DNA from: Glossina fuscipes
Lineage: Eukaryota; Arthropoda; Insecta; Diptera; Glossinidae
Length of the DNA: 64,000 nucleotides
Direction: 5' to 3'
NCBI RefSeq assembly: GCF_014805625.2
Contig: NW_023998414.1
Coordinates: 30,012,764 to 30,076,763 of the forward strand
Below the pieces are notes generated by a model that saw nothing but the letters and a program-made list of their open reading frames with translations, was not told where the DNA came from and did no database searches. Made by a program: the position numbers and the translations under genes. Below are positions 11,535 through 23,815 of the stretch, piece by piece (the first letter of the stretch is position 1; each line of letters opens with the position of its first letter).

Positions 11535-14500
11535 GTACGCATTTCCACCCAGGCACACGCAGGACTAAGTCTGCAATATTGTATACAATTTTTTTTGCTT
11601 TTTTTTCTTTCTTAATGTCAATTTATGCATGTACGTATGTATTCATCTGCCCGCGCCAGCAAATGTGTATATGTTTGCATTGTCCCTGCTGCTAATGGTT
11701 GACTGAAGTTGACCATTGTTTACGCATGAAATATGTGATGGCACGCATAAAGCACGTTTTAATGGCATAAATCGAAAATCACATACACACACACACACTC
11801 ACACACACACACATACACGTTTCCACATCCATACACTCATACGCAAATATAACTACAAATGATTGTGTAGCCAAGCAATTCATAAAATATTTGTAACCAA
11901 AAAACAAAAAGAGAAAACTTTTCCATCCACTCCAACACAATTGCCGCCACTAACAATAGTCATACTATGTAGATTAAAATATGCAAAAAAAAAAAAAAAA
12001 AAAAAAATTTGTTTTTTTCCCTGGCATAAAATTCATTCCAACGAAATGTTTGTCCATTATTTTATTCGTCTGATGACTGTGCAACATCGTAGCATTGCAA
12101 ACATGATACCAATGTATACTTAATGCCATCGGTCATTTTACATCAATTTCGCAGTGATGCATCCGAATTCACCATTTACATATTTCATTTCCTTCTACTT
12201 ATCGTTTTTGGCAACGCCAATGCCTCTCGTTTGCTTAAATTCATCTACTCTTTCCGAACGTCCGGTTACTCTAAATTCTAAGGCTCATAAAAATGCTTAC
12301 GAGTCTAAGATCTCTTTACTTGCATAGAAGTGTATAAATATTTTTTGTTTTTGAAAGGAAAAATAAAATTGCTCAACAGATGATGCTATTATTGTTATTA
12401 CATGAATAGCATTAGGAAGCAATCTCTACCAGTAAGGAATGGGTATCGGATAGAGGCAGAGAGAAAAAGATAGGCGATGTCTTATTTCTTTCAATTCAAT
12501 TCAAACGTTTGGTTATGATTTAGGTTACTCCGTGTCTCTTATTATTTATTAAAAGTGTACAGGTATTCCTATAAGAAATCAAATAGCAAACTGTCTGGAG
12601 AAAGTAAAAAGTACGATTCAGCAAAACATTATGTTTATGCTATGCCTTTTAGCTAACGCTTATTTCTTAGCCATATGTTTACGGAAATCAAAGTTGCAGC
12701 CTTGGCTCTGCTTTTAGTATTGAACGAAATCAAGTATTAAATGATAATTTCTTGAGAGTTTAACGGTGCTATACATATTTCACATTTCTTACCTATAGAA
12801 CGAAGATATACAGATTAGAGTTTAGTTTGGTCCCTTCTTTTCGGCAAGTACTATTGTAAGGTAGTAGATTGAAGCTGTGATTTACTCATTTGGCGCTAAC
12901 GCCTTTAAATTATATAATAATTGTTTATCACGATAACGGGTCCACAACTTACGTTCTTGGGGCTTTAAGTATGTATACTTGTAGATCAAAAAACGCAACT
13001 CGGGGGGAAAATTTTACTTTTTCTATCTAATTCGAGAAATGCTGTCGCTAAATTCGCAGCAGTAATGAACAGTGAATGATCTATGTTAGCCAAAGCCCAA
13101 TACAAGGTATGGAAATCATTCAGAAGGGTTGGGTGGACGTAGCGTATTATTGTAAAGGGAACCCTACCGACAAACATGAGGATGATATGCCAAAATAAAT
13201 AATGTCGTAAGTTTTCCTGGAACGTCTTAACGTACCCGCTGTTATCGACGGACATTACACACCTTCCGATGGAGACGGCTTTCAATGGATGATTTATTAA
13301 TCGTTTAAGCATTCCAGTAGAATACGTGATTTTGTTGGTAGACTCAAAAGCCGAAGACACTTGTCTTCGAGATGAAATTCCGAAAATTGCCTGATAATGG
13401 GCAAAAAGTAATAGTCAACGATAGACAATACTTTAATTAATCTGTTCAACTAATTCATACTCCGAATAGTTTTCATTTACTCACTATTAAATTTATAATC
13501 TAAGAGAGGGAACAAGGCTTTATAGCTACAAATCTCGCAAGAATGAAATGATATTGATATTTATATAAGTGCATGTATATGAACAAATACGTATAAGGTT
13601 TATAGAACATACACACGAGTTAAGAGTTTAACATTTTAGAAACATAGGCTGGATTAGGGGATCTTGTAAAGAACTGACACAGTAGAACAGTAAAGCTCTT
13701 AAATTTTGAAAGTTAGTACATAGTTTGAAATGAGTTGACGAGTCTGTAGAAGGAGCATGCAGAAGAAATATTTGCATCAAGCTCTAACATTATGGCGTCG
13801 AATTTGACAGTGTTATTAAGTAATAGTAAGTAATCATATGTTTATTTATTTATTGACGCTTACGTTATGTCAAAGCCATTATCGCCTATTATAATAGATA
13901 ATAACATACGACATAGCTATTGTTCTTAAACAATCTAAAAGAGAATAAAAAAAAAAAACTGAAAGTACAGAGAACAGAAATAATTAAAAAATGAAGAAAC
14001 AAAGAGAAACAGGGGCCAAGAAGGTGACTAAAGTAGTATGAAATGAAATGATGCGTACAACAACCACACCACCATACCAACACTCTGTAATTAACTAATC
14101 TCATTATTAGCGGCGAAGGTTAGAAAGGCCACGTTTGTAGGTAAGACAAGAGCATCTAAATTGCCGCAACACCCTAGTTAGGGACTTGTAAGCTCTTATA
14201 ACTCTTATCTGAAAGGATGTGATCAAAGAGTACGTAGCTCGAGGAATCAACAGAAGCTTATTGCGAACTGAGCTACTAAAAGGAAAAAAGTTGAAAGACT
14301 CCTTCGGCACCTGCCTTAGCATAATGTTGTAGAGTTTAAGAAGAAGTCCAAATTATAATCAAATTAACGAAAGAACAACTTAGAAAACGTAGAACATAAC
14401 CTGAGATTTAGTCATGCCGCCTCAACGAGAAGACATATCTAGCTATACGGTTACAGAATAGTCTAGGTTACTATCATATCTTTTCCATATGTTGGTGAAA

Positions 14501-15874
14501 TAATAATTACATTCTACACCACTTGAGGTACCGAGGGTGTCTCAAGTTTGTGTGGATAAACCCATTTCATATTATACCGATCGATACGATATATCGTTTT
14601 CAAAATCGATTTAATGACTTTCTCTGTCTTTTGTGCATTACTTTTTTTGAAACTTGATTAGGGTAAGGAGACGGGCAGATGAACGAATGAACAGATATAC
14701 CTATGATCGAACGCAAGTACGGGAAGACAAATGACAAATGCAAAGGTGGGGGGGGGTAAACGGAGAAGTGGACGTGCAAATCAATATATAGATAGATCAA
14801 CAATCAGTTTAACGAACGGACAGACGGACAGGTTAGTGTGCCTAAGTCAAAGCAAAATTTCCCATTAAGCCAGCTGAGAATTCACTACAAAAAGAGAAGC
14901 GCTGAAAGCTTTTATTCCTCGTCTAAATTCAAAAATTAAGTTTGAAAGTAAGTGTAGCGCCATCAACAGGTGCATTTCAAATTTCCTGAACAGCGTTGAA
15001 GTCAACGAAAATTTGCATACATTTTTGTGAACAAGATTCATCTTGTAATATATATATATATATATATAGACATCATATTTAGCGCAAGTAACATCCTCAG
15101 AATCGTGATATTTTCATTGCTAACATATCTCTATACATTATTGGGGATGATGTGTAACACGCAACTGTAAGTCGTTTTAAAAATTGATGATTTTTTTTTT
15201 TTTTAGATTTTCTGTTTTATGAAAGTATTTTAATAATTAAAAAAAAAGTAATGAAACTCATTCGAATTATAATAATAAGTAAAATTTTATAAAATTTAAA
15301 TAATTGAGTAAATTTTTAGATAATTCGTAAAGCTAAGCAAGCAATTAACTTCAACCAATTACATTTTAAGCATACGCGCGCTCGTTATGCAAGTGCGTTT
15401 GCATTTTAGCAACGAGAAGCACACGAAACAAAATTTGATTGTAACATTATTCCGTGACTCACGATAATTGTAACCAATTTGGGGATAACTGAAATAAAAT
15501 CTCGTTCTAAAATTTTTACTAATAATTATTAAATTTCATAATGAAAATTTGTTATCTCTTAGTTTTGCAGGAATTGAAAATCCTTGCATTATTTACATCC
15601 AAACGGCCGTTTGCGTATCTCTATGTATGCAAAACAAAAAAAAACAAAAAAAACAAAAAAAATTAAAGGAAAAACAGAAAAAAAAATAGAGACACTGCAA
15701 CAATACATAAACAGGCGAATGTTTTAAGCTATTTATCGCATCCATGCATTTGTTGGCAGACATCATTATATGTCACATTGTTGTAGTTGTGGCAATTAAG
15801 CTAATCAGTCAACTCTGGCCGTATACAAGCAATTTAAAGTCAAAATAGTTAGGCATACACATACCTCCCATATC

Positions 15875-15921
<47 letters not shown>

Positions 15922-17171
15922 TTATGCACATACAAACATAGTGATGCAAGCATCGTTTTGAACAAAGCTATACAAATTTTGTTCATGACTTTTGAATGGT
16001 TTGATTGTTAGCCTTTTATGTGATAATGTTGCCAAAAAATTTGTTATTGGTCAGAAATTTTCAGCCATGTCAATTCAAACTAACGCAACGTGACACGTAC
16101 CCTAATATTCGCACACTACACATTAATGATGCTTCTCTCTTCTCTCTTTTGCACTTTTCTCCCGTTCCGTGATATAATTTGAAATAAACTTCAAAATAAA
16201 TATAATTAAAAGCCCAAGATGAAAAAAAGAAACAAATATAAATAAGAAAATAATATATACATGCAAGCGATTCTCGAATGCTTTTTTACCTTAAGGTCTA
16301 CGTATAAAAAACAGAATGATTTCTCCTCAAATGAGATCTAAACTATTGATCCACTCCGCTTAGTGAATATATATATTTGCAATTGTTCGATAAATTGTTT
16401 TGGCATTTTTTTTTTAAATTTTTTTTGCACTGACGCCATTAGATGACGTTTATTGTGCGTCTGCACTAGGAAATTTTTTGTGAAAATATTCACTTGTCTT
16501 CTTAAGTTCCTACCTAATGGAAAACTGCATTCAATGGTCAGGTGGGTGAAGGAACAGATTTTGAAAACAACATTAACGGAATACTCAGGGCAACAGATGG
16601 CTTTTGGAGATGAAAATAAAACGTTCGATAGCAATGACTATAAAAATTATATAGGATATATAGCCATTAATTCACCAAACAAACCAATTTATTACCTTCG
16701 CAATAAACATATTGAACTACATTATCATTCACTAAGTGAAGCGTACAGCAAGGGCTAAATTGATTTACTGCACTGCAACAGTGAAGGTATGATTGGACAT
16801 ATTTGTATAAAACACTTACAAAAATGACGTCAGATAAATACTCAAACCAATGGCTAGATAAATGAACGTGAATACAGTGAATTGAATGATCACTAATGCA
16901 CGAACCTGTGTATATGTAAAGAGCAGGAAAACTGTGGAATAACGGACGCACTCATGTTCAGTGAGAAGGAATGGTGAGCAGACGGACGGAAAAAAAAAAT
17001 GTTCGATTATTTGGGCTAGGAAATGAATAGATGGATACACAGACGCGTTAACAACGATAAATATGCATAAAATGGACAGATAGGTAAAGGGATTACGTGC
17101 AGTTCTAAAAGCGGAAAATACTTAATTATATTACAATGCCTGATGGTCTGTCTACCTTGATGTATACTTAC
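4681..17171. other. 12.5 kb without a recognisable gene
   Basis: AT-rich DNA with scattered microsatellites: (GA)n at 5649-5695, (TA)n at 11500-11535, 15049-15068 and 15884-15917, (AC)n at 11781-11815. Many T or A runs of 12-25 bases occur (for example 6405-6418, 11170-11198, 11982-12007). Somewhat less AT-rich patches at about 7500-7740 and 11640-11760 hold no ORF that can be defended. Intron or intergenic DNA cannot be told apart here. Confidence 0.5.
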
Positions 17172-17388
17172 TATTGTTGTTAAGCCTTCCGTGTTGGAAT
17201 TCGACATTGTAACTTGGATCGGTTGGGTTAGACGAGCTATCATCTATTAGTGCACTCGGCTGCTGTTGTCTCGGCTCTTGAAATTGTTGTATCGTGAGCA
17301 GCATCATTAATAAACCTGCTAATATATCTGCCATATATCTATGGCATTGTGTAAGTAACAAAATGAACCCAACTTGATATTTATACAT
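17172..17388 (-). CDS. Possible first coding exon of an unidentified minus-strand gene
   Basis: An ORF opens at ATG 17388 and reads to a textbook donor, AATA|GTAAGTAT (donor GT at 17171-17170), after 72 codons plus one base. The first 40 residues hold two hydrophobic stretches. From an in-frame MADILAG or MMLL the start would be a signal-peptide-like LLMMLLTIQQ. A hydrophilic Gln/Ser/Asn/Pro segment (EPRQQQPSALIDDSSSNPTD, then YNVEFQHGRL) follows. This part is richer in G/C and in CAG, CCG and CTG codons than its surroundings, as expected of coding DNA. A possible acceptor (TTAGCAG) lies inside the ORF, so the exon could be internal or start later. No partner exon was recognised; it would lie at lower coordinates, perhaps beyond the window. 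Product unknown. Confidence 0.4.
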
Positions 17389-17454
17389 TAATGTGTATGA
17401 TGTATTATTTTATTTATGTTGTTTTTTTTTTTTTTTTTTTTTTTGAATAATAAT

Positions 17455-17800
17455 AATTAAAAAAATTGTATTCAGTCGTGACCGAATGTCTTATACCCAT
17501 CACGTTTATCCCAAAGAAGATTTTCAACGAAGAAACGAACTAAATTTTCATACCCTATAACATTGGATGTTGCATAGACGTGTGGACGCAATAGGTGTGT
17601 CCTTTCACCGGATTAATTCATTTTCATTTTCTTTTGCAAATTTGCAGGCGATGTCATCATTTTTGCAAACGAGAGAATGTTTACCACAGATACTACGCAG
17701 ATAGACATGCTTAAATCGATTCAGAATCAAGAATCGATTCAGAATCAAGAATCGATTCTGATCAAGAATATATACACATTGTGGAATCTCTGATGTTGCC
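17455..17800 (+). repeat. Family-2 interspersed element, copy 1
   Basis: It begins with AAAAATTGTATTCAGTCGTGACCGAA (hairpin TTCAGTCGTGACCGAA, 17471-17486) followed by TTATACCCATCAC. Further in is a block shared with the 20.1-kb copy (GAGAATGTTTACCACAGATACT). A tandem of TCGATTCAGAATCAAGAA units lies at 17717-17760. Ends like these belong to non-autonomous dipteran elements with a GTCY-rich core; the exact superfamily is not assigned. Confidence 0.65.
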
Positions 17801-19285
17801 TTCTAGTTGTTGGGAATGTTTTGCCAAAACAAATATACCCCTCATCCGGCGATAGATATAGTAAAAGAAGAGGAAGAGAAGAGGAATATGAAAGTAGCAA
17901 CGGATGGGAATGCAGATAGAAGCAGACGGAAAATAATTACCAGGCAAGCAGTTATACTGATCAAGAATACGCATAATCTATAAAGTATCTCAGAGATATA
18001 TTTACCAACAGGCCTCGCTAATCGTGCCTATGCTTCCGTGCTAGATACAATAAATAAGTCGCTCGTTCGTTCGTGTTTTTTTTTAAATTCTCCTTCCTCG
18101 TCTACCTGTAGTTCCGTGTACTAACATTTATCCGCAAAAACATTCGATTTGATTTGCCAAACCTTTCGACAGAACGCTTACAATTTTCAGGATCAAACCC
18201 GTCCTTAACAAAACAATCTGTTATTGTCCGTGCAGTTCGATACTGGAATGCGTTATTGCTGTCTCTCAAATGCTTACGTTCAGAAGAAAATTGGCCAATT
18301 TCTTAAGTACATGAACTTCTCTTGCTATTGACAGAAAATGATTACCAGGGCTATTATGAGGCAAAGTGATTACATCAGTCACGCTTCAATCGAAGTATAC
18401 ATATATATATATATATATATGTTATAACCCGTTTTATACCCGATAATAGTATACCTTGTATCTATGTACATGGGCCTAATTGCTATTTAAATTGTAATCT
18501 TTTACCGAGCACCGAAACACCGAGAAAATCGAAAAGGGCTTTAAAGTCGTCGATATCTTTTATGCATAGTTATATTATTTGTTCGATGAATACTATACGA
18601 TAATCTAGTTGAAAGCTGATTTAGTTCATAAAAAAATTCTTCAATTTAATTTTTAATTCATAAATTCATGGTGATAGGTTCTAGAAATGCATAGCATCAA
18701 CTAGGGCACTGCCATGATACTTTTAATTGAACGAGAAAACAAAATATAAGCAGATTAAGTTCCATACCATTCCATAGCATTTTATTGCTAATATGTTGCT
18801 GATAATATTTAAATTTTAAAGGATAGTAAATGAATGACGAAATATTCTGTTTTCATTTTTTCTTTTTCATATATAGATGAACTTAACTGAAATTTGTGCT
18901 TTCAATTTGCCAAAATCATTTGCTTTGTATTTATTCGCCATAGAAACCGTACAATAATGCAATGCCTCAATGTTAAATCGCGTGACTCATTCTGTATAGA
19001 TGTTTATATGTATATGCAAAGTATGTATATATCCATTAGCATGCAAAGAGTTCTTAGTTTAGTATCGCTAACGTGCCGATCACAGTGTCTTAGTTAAGCA
19101 AAAGCAAAGAACCATCATATTGGTTTTATGGCACAGTCGAAGAAGAGATTTGACATTCACAACTTCACATTCAGTGCTTGCCTCATTGACCGCATCCCAC
19201 AAGCTATATATCTTAAACCGAAGTAACAATGGTGGTTACAAATATCTTCGATGCAGTAGGTCGTCGTGTGATGTTTGAAATGCAA
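17801..19285. other. AT-rich sequence without a recognisable gene
   Basis: A (TA)n tract at 18397-18420. The ORF at 18894-19097 is short and has no protein-like features. Confidence 0.45.
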
Positions 19286-19438
19286 TCAATTAACGCCTTT
19301 AATCGCCATCATATTGAAAGCCTCTGTATGTCCATATTTAACACCTACAACCAAACCAGCTGTAACAGTAATTGCCGCAATTTCCTTAACATTGAAACGC
19401 TCATTCAAACTTGCACCTTTCTTACACCCAAACGCCAT
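19286..19438 (-). CDS. 50-codon small ORF with one hydrophobic segment, unrecognised
   Basis: ATG at 19438-19436, stop TGA at 19288-19286. The peptide has a basic, Cys-containing start (MAFGCKKGASLNERF), a hydrophobic stretch around IAAITVTAGLVVGV, and a polar tail. Composition is balanced, with several GCN, GTT and GGT codons, unlike the A/T-run ORFs nearby. It could be a single-pass membrane microprotein, a piece of a processed pseudogene, or chance. No family recognised. Confidence 0.25.
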   Translation of the reverse strand: MAFGCKKGASLNERFNVKEIAAITVTAGLVVGVKYGHTEAFNMMAIKGVN

Positions 19439-19744
19439 TTAAGCTCTGTCATTATTGCTTACTCAAGCAATGCGAAAGCGAAATTTTCACGGGACAAGCC
19501 TCTAAATTGAATTAAATTGAAAAAAATTTTAATAATAAACATATGCGAATATAAAGTCAATTAATTCATATTTTCTCAGAAATTATGCAAGAAAAAAAAT
19601 AAATTAATTAATAATAACTGGAAATTAAAACGTACTTTGTACATCGCTCCATTCTACGATAATGCTGCGTTGACAAGTCTCTCAGGTCTTGCTGAATTTT
19701 ATGCAAATATAAGTCTACAAGACTATTGCATACGATTACATAAG

Positions 19745-20190
19745 AACAAGTAAGAAAATTATATTCAGTCTTGATCGAATTTTTTTATATCTATCACCTT
19801 GATCCTAAAAAAAGGCAAAGAATTCAATTTTCATACCCTAGAATGTCGGGTGGGCGCGGCTGATTTTTTTTTTTCAATTTTCAGAATAAAATTCAGGGAA
19901 GTTATATGGTGTATGTGCTGTACTGTATAGAAGTCGTACGCAAAAGACATGGAAAACAAAAGAGTTTACAGATTTTATTGCATTGACATATGGCCAATGT
20001 AGATGTGTTCGTTGAAATGATTAGGCCATTGTCAAATTTTTTTTGCAAGTTTGTAAGCGACATCTTCATTTCTGCGAATAGGAGAATGTTTACCACAGAT
20101 ACTACACAATTTCGCAAATTAACCGATGGACGGACGAACATGTTTAGGATCAGTCTGTATTTCAAACCAGCCAAGAATTTATGCATACTT
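19745..20190 (+). repeat. Family-2 interspersed element, copy 2
   Basis: Starts AACAAGTAAGAAAATTATAT with an imperfect hairpin TTCAGTCTTGATCGAA (19764-19779), then TTATATCTATCACC. It shares GAATAGGAGAATGTTTACC and CACAGATACTAC (about 20078-20105) with the 17.5-kb copy and ends near a GTCY-type core (GATGGACGGACGAACATG, 20126-20143). Overlapping ORFs at 19902-20193 are by-products. Confidence 0.65.
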
Positions 20191-20829
20191 TAAAGGCCTT
20201 TGAAAGCTGCTTCTGTTCGTTATAAAGGTTTTGAAAAAAAAGCAAAATTTTCCTACACTGTTATATTCAGCAGGCGTGGTCAATGTTTCCCATTTTTGTT
20301 CAGCTACTACGGCATCGACCATAGGATATGCTTTCAATTTTTTGTAGATTTATCTGCTGTGTTTTATAAATGTAAGTTTTTTTTTTTTTACAATAACCAA
20401 GCACTCAGGGGACCTAGAAAGGTAGCAGCAAGCCTAATTTTTATCAGTTGTGAATCATCAATCTTTTCACACATCGCCATATACCGGCGCTATCATCGAT
20501 AAAGCGCAAAGGATCAAATCAAATAATAAAAGCTCATCGCTCTACTGAAGTATATTTATCTTACTGACAGCAGGTCCAACCCATTCTACAAAAAAAAAAA
20601 AAATGGGGAAATAAAATACTATTAAATATTGTTATTAAATAATCAAGTTATATTGGGGGGTTATGTCAGAATGGTTCCCTTCTTCATTTTATTTTATTCG
20701 ACAATAGAAAAGTATCGAGCTTGGGAAAAAGAGGTACCTTGCAGGACGAAAAAGGGCTCTGCAAGACGCTTCAAATCCTCTTACGTTATCCGAAAATGTA
20801 TGAGTAAATCATTTATATATTATTTGTAT
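20191..20829. other. AT-rich gap without a recognisable gene
   Basis: The plus-strand ORF 20200-20502 runs through T tracts and shows no domain. Nothing else supported. Confidence 0.4.
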
Positions 20830-21175
20830 AATTTTCAAGGCTTCATGATAAAAAAAAATTAATTGTGCTAAATTTGGATCATCACGACCCATTTTTCGGA
20901 TCCTACCCTAATAAGTATTTTCACGAAAATCGATCCTTTATAGAGCAGAAAAGTCTAAGTCTTGATATGTGATGCTCGAAATTGACTCATAAGACTATAG
21001 TAATTTGATACAAAAATGAACTTTACAAAATTTAGACTATCTACGCCTACATTTGGATTCTGCCCTATACCCCATTAAACTTGTACAACATTAGGTTGCG
21101 TGTTGGGCCCGCTTCCCGATAAATACGCACTTGAAAAATATGTCTTTATATAGAGACGGCTTGCCTCCTTCTACT
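20830..21175 (+). repeat. Family-1 interspersed element, partial copy
   Basis: Collinear with the inner and distal part of the 44.3-kb copy: shared blocks include TTCATGATRAAA, GGATCCTACCCTAATA, TTTCACGAAAATCGATCCTT, GTAATTTGATACAAAAATGA and ACGCACTTGAAAAAT. The hairpin end is missing. Confidence 0.7.
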
Positions 21176-21871
21176 TCTTCTTTTCAAACTAATCAGGTAA
21201 GAGTAACGAGAAAAAATTTTCATTCAAATTTCTTGTTCGTACCCAAGATTTTAAAAGACGGAATATATGTATGGCACGCCGACACTTAAACTTGTTCAAG
21301 TCAATTAAGACTATTTATCCTTTATGAGGTCGCCACTGCGTATATTTAAGCATTACAACCATTTTGGAAACATTTCCATGACTCGTATATAAATATGTTT
21401 CCCTAAACTCATGTTAATGCACGTGAATAAAAAGTAAAAAAATTTATCAAATATAATTTCCAATAATAATAAAAACTTATCTGCGAGAAAGTTTCTTTAA
21501 TGTATAACAAATTTTTAGCAATAATAATAAAATCATAAAAAATTTACACACGTAGGCGAGCAATTTAAAAGGAATCGAAAACAATGTAACTAGCATTCAG
21601 TGTAACATTATACATAATAATTTTAATCGGTTTTCTTTCTTTATATTCTTCTTAATGGATGACGCTGCAATAATAATGTGACTTGTGTCATATATGTTAC
21701 TAGGATCATATATGTTGTTCATAATAACCTTACGATAATCATCATAGTTATGCGATATATATACGTAATGCATAAAATTGTAAAAATATGAAAATAATGT
21801 TATTTCCTCGCACAAGAGTATCACTGTAATAAAAATCAACACTATCATATGTACGAGCGTCCTAAACAAAT

Positions 21872-22795
21872 AAAAACAACTAAGAACATTATAGTCGGGC
21901 AAAGCCGACAATTCAATACCCTAAACTACTTCGTCTAGTACACAAAAAAGTATACGTTACTTTTGTGCAAAGTCTTTTGTGCAAAGCCAGCATTTATGAA
22001 GATTAGACTTCTTCTTCTTGTTGCAGGAGCTTGCTTTACGTGATAACGCCTGTATATGTTACAGCCTCAAACGAAAATAGATCTATGCGATCTAAATTCC
22101 CATCATAGATCCAAATTTTCATCATCAAATAGAAATCATTTTCCAAAGAGCTTACTACTCACTAAATATCTTATATGGAATGGGGCCAAGAAATAGACTC
22201 ATGTGGTTCAAATTAAGTTCACAAACGAAGTTGCGTAACAAAACAATTAACAATTAGACCCTTTGGCATAGAAGTATTCACGTTTCATAAGAATCCTTAG
22301 ATTTGGTAGTATCCATAAATTTATCTACAGCGTCCAAATCGGGTTAGGCTAATTATTGAATCGTAGGATCAGTTATAGTTCAAAAAATTGCCGCAGCCGT
22401 TCCAAAGTTTTCATACCAAGTTGAAATGTTGAAACATTACTACTCAGCTACTTTTGCGGAGAAATAAGCACTTTTCAGGATAGGGCGTTGTGCGGGGACT
22501 GGTCGTAAAAGTGGACTGATCCCAGCTATTTTCAATAGCGTGTGCGCTTGCGGCAAAGCACGTCAATGTACCAAATTTCATCAAAATATCCCTAAAAATT
22601 GCGACCTTTAGGATGAACACAAATTTACATGCACAAACTTCAGACGGAGAGACGGACAGACAGGCATCAGAATCATTTTCGGAATCGATCAATTTAGTAA
22701 AAAGCGGGTCTATCTTAAGCCCTTCTGCGTGTTACCTAAGTCCGCAGAAACGTAGTTTACCCTATACCATAACTGGTGTAGGGTATAAGTACACA
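21872..22795 (-). repeat. Family-1 interspersed element, near full-length copy
   Basis: In minus orientation it opens with the palindrome-type end TACCCTACACCAG...GGTATAGGGTA (plus strand 22757-22785). Next come the GTCY core (GACGGAGAGACGGACAGACAG, plus 22644-22664), long blocks shared with the 44.3-kb copy, and the distal end TAGTCGGGCAAAGCCGAC with GAACATTA (about 21884-21908). About 920 bp. No coding capacity, so non-autonomous. The family resembles the mini-me/DINE-1 class of flies. Confidence 0.75.
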
Positions 22796-23199
22796 TATTT
22801 ACATATAAATACAATGGTGAGAAAGAAAGGAATAGAGAAAGAGAGTAAGAGAAGGTGAATATATGTATACATATAAAGATGCAAGGATTTGCGTATCAAA
22901 GTTCAGTAAAAGTTACCCGCAACAGTTGACTTGATTACGTTAAATAGCCTAGAAAAGAGGATATTTTTTTAGAATTGGTTTACAATAGAATAGAAGGAAA
23001 AGTAATAGGATAATAATTTTCGAAGGGACTATCAGGCATATATGTATAGGTATTGAAAGAAAAATTACCGTTAAACAGCATTAAGCCAGACTTAGTCTAA
23101 GGAGCCCCGCATCATCGAGTGTGTATGAATCAAAATTGAATTTAGAAAAAAAAAAAATAATTTAATCTACATGCTTCTGGGCAGAGAAGTATGAGAAGG
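22796..23199. other. AT-rich gap, no gene seen
   Basis: A GAGAAAGA-rich patch at 22815-22858. Nothing else recognised. Confidence 0.4.
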
Positions 23200-23815
23200 T
23201 TTTTAAAAATCTCAATTTATGTGTAACTTGTTATCAAAAGGATGGCAATCAAACACTTGTAGACGCTTATGGTGATGCTGTTCCGTTATATATACCATTT
23301 ATCTATCGGTTTTGATTTCAACGGTTTAAAGTTGGTTATTTTGATGTTAATGACAAAGAACGGCCTAGAGGACCAAAGATCTTTAAAGGGAATGAACTGC
23401 AAGTTTTATTGACCGAAAACCCAGCTCCATAGTTTCTAAACGTTTACATGTGATGGAAAAATCGAAAAGGAGGGCAACCGTTTCAAAATCGTCTTTTCTA
23501 TGACTAGCAATGCAAAGTGGATTTACTACGACAATCTCAAGCGCAAAAAGTCGTGAGTTAATCCGGAAGAGCTACCCCGCAACCGAATATTCATGGCCAT
23601 AGAGTTTTGCTATGCCTATGGTGGGATCAGGAAGACATAGCGTATTATAAACTACTGAAACCAAATGAAACTGTCACTGCAGACGTTTACCGACTTCAAG
23701 TGAATAAACTGAACGATGTATTATTGCAAAAAAAAAAAGAAAAAAAAACACGCAAACGCAACTTCCTCCTCTTGCATGATAACAGTTCGTTAAGTTTTTT
23801 TCTTTAGTTTTTTTT
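23200..23815 (+). pseudogene. Decayed mariner transposase (Tc1/mariner superfamily)
   Basis: Translated pieces in several frames follow mariner transposase order. Near 23270-23345 is YGDAVPxY, then FDVNDKERPRGPK (about 23340), LLTENPAP, GKIEKEGN, KWIYYDNLKRKKS (about 23517-23553), and an ORF from 23607 with CLWWDQEDIAYYKLLKPNET and YRLQVNKLNDVLLQKK. LLLHDN (the second catalytic Asp region) follows after a poly-A/Lys expansion (23730-23757). The first catalytic motif, usually GDEKW, reads SNAKW, so the Asp is lost. About 90 bp are missing between the GKIEKEGN and KWIYYDN parts. Stops and frameshifts throughout; inactive. Confidence 0.85.

Noticed and set aside
12986..13360. 124-codon minus-strand ORF
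   Set aside because: Length is near what chance gives over a window this size, no domain or splice context was seen, and the composition is not clearly coding.
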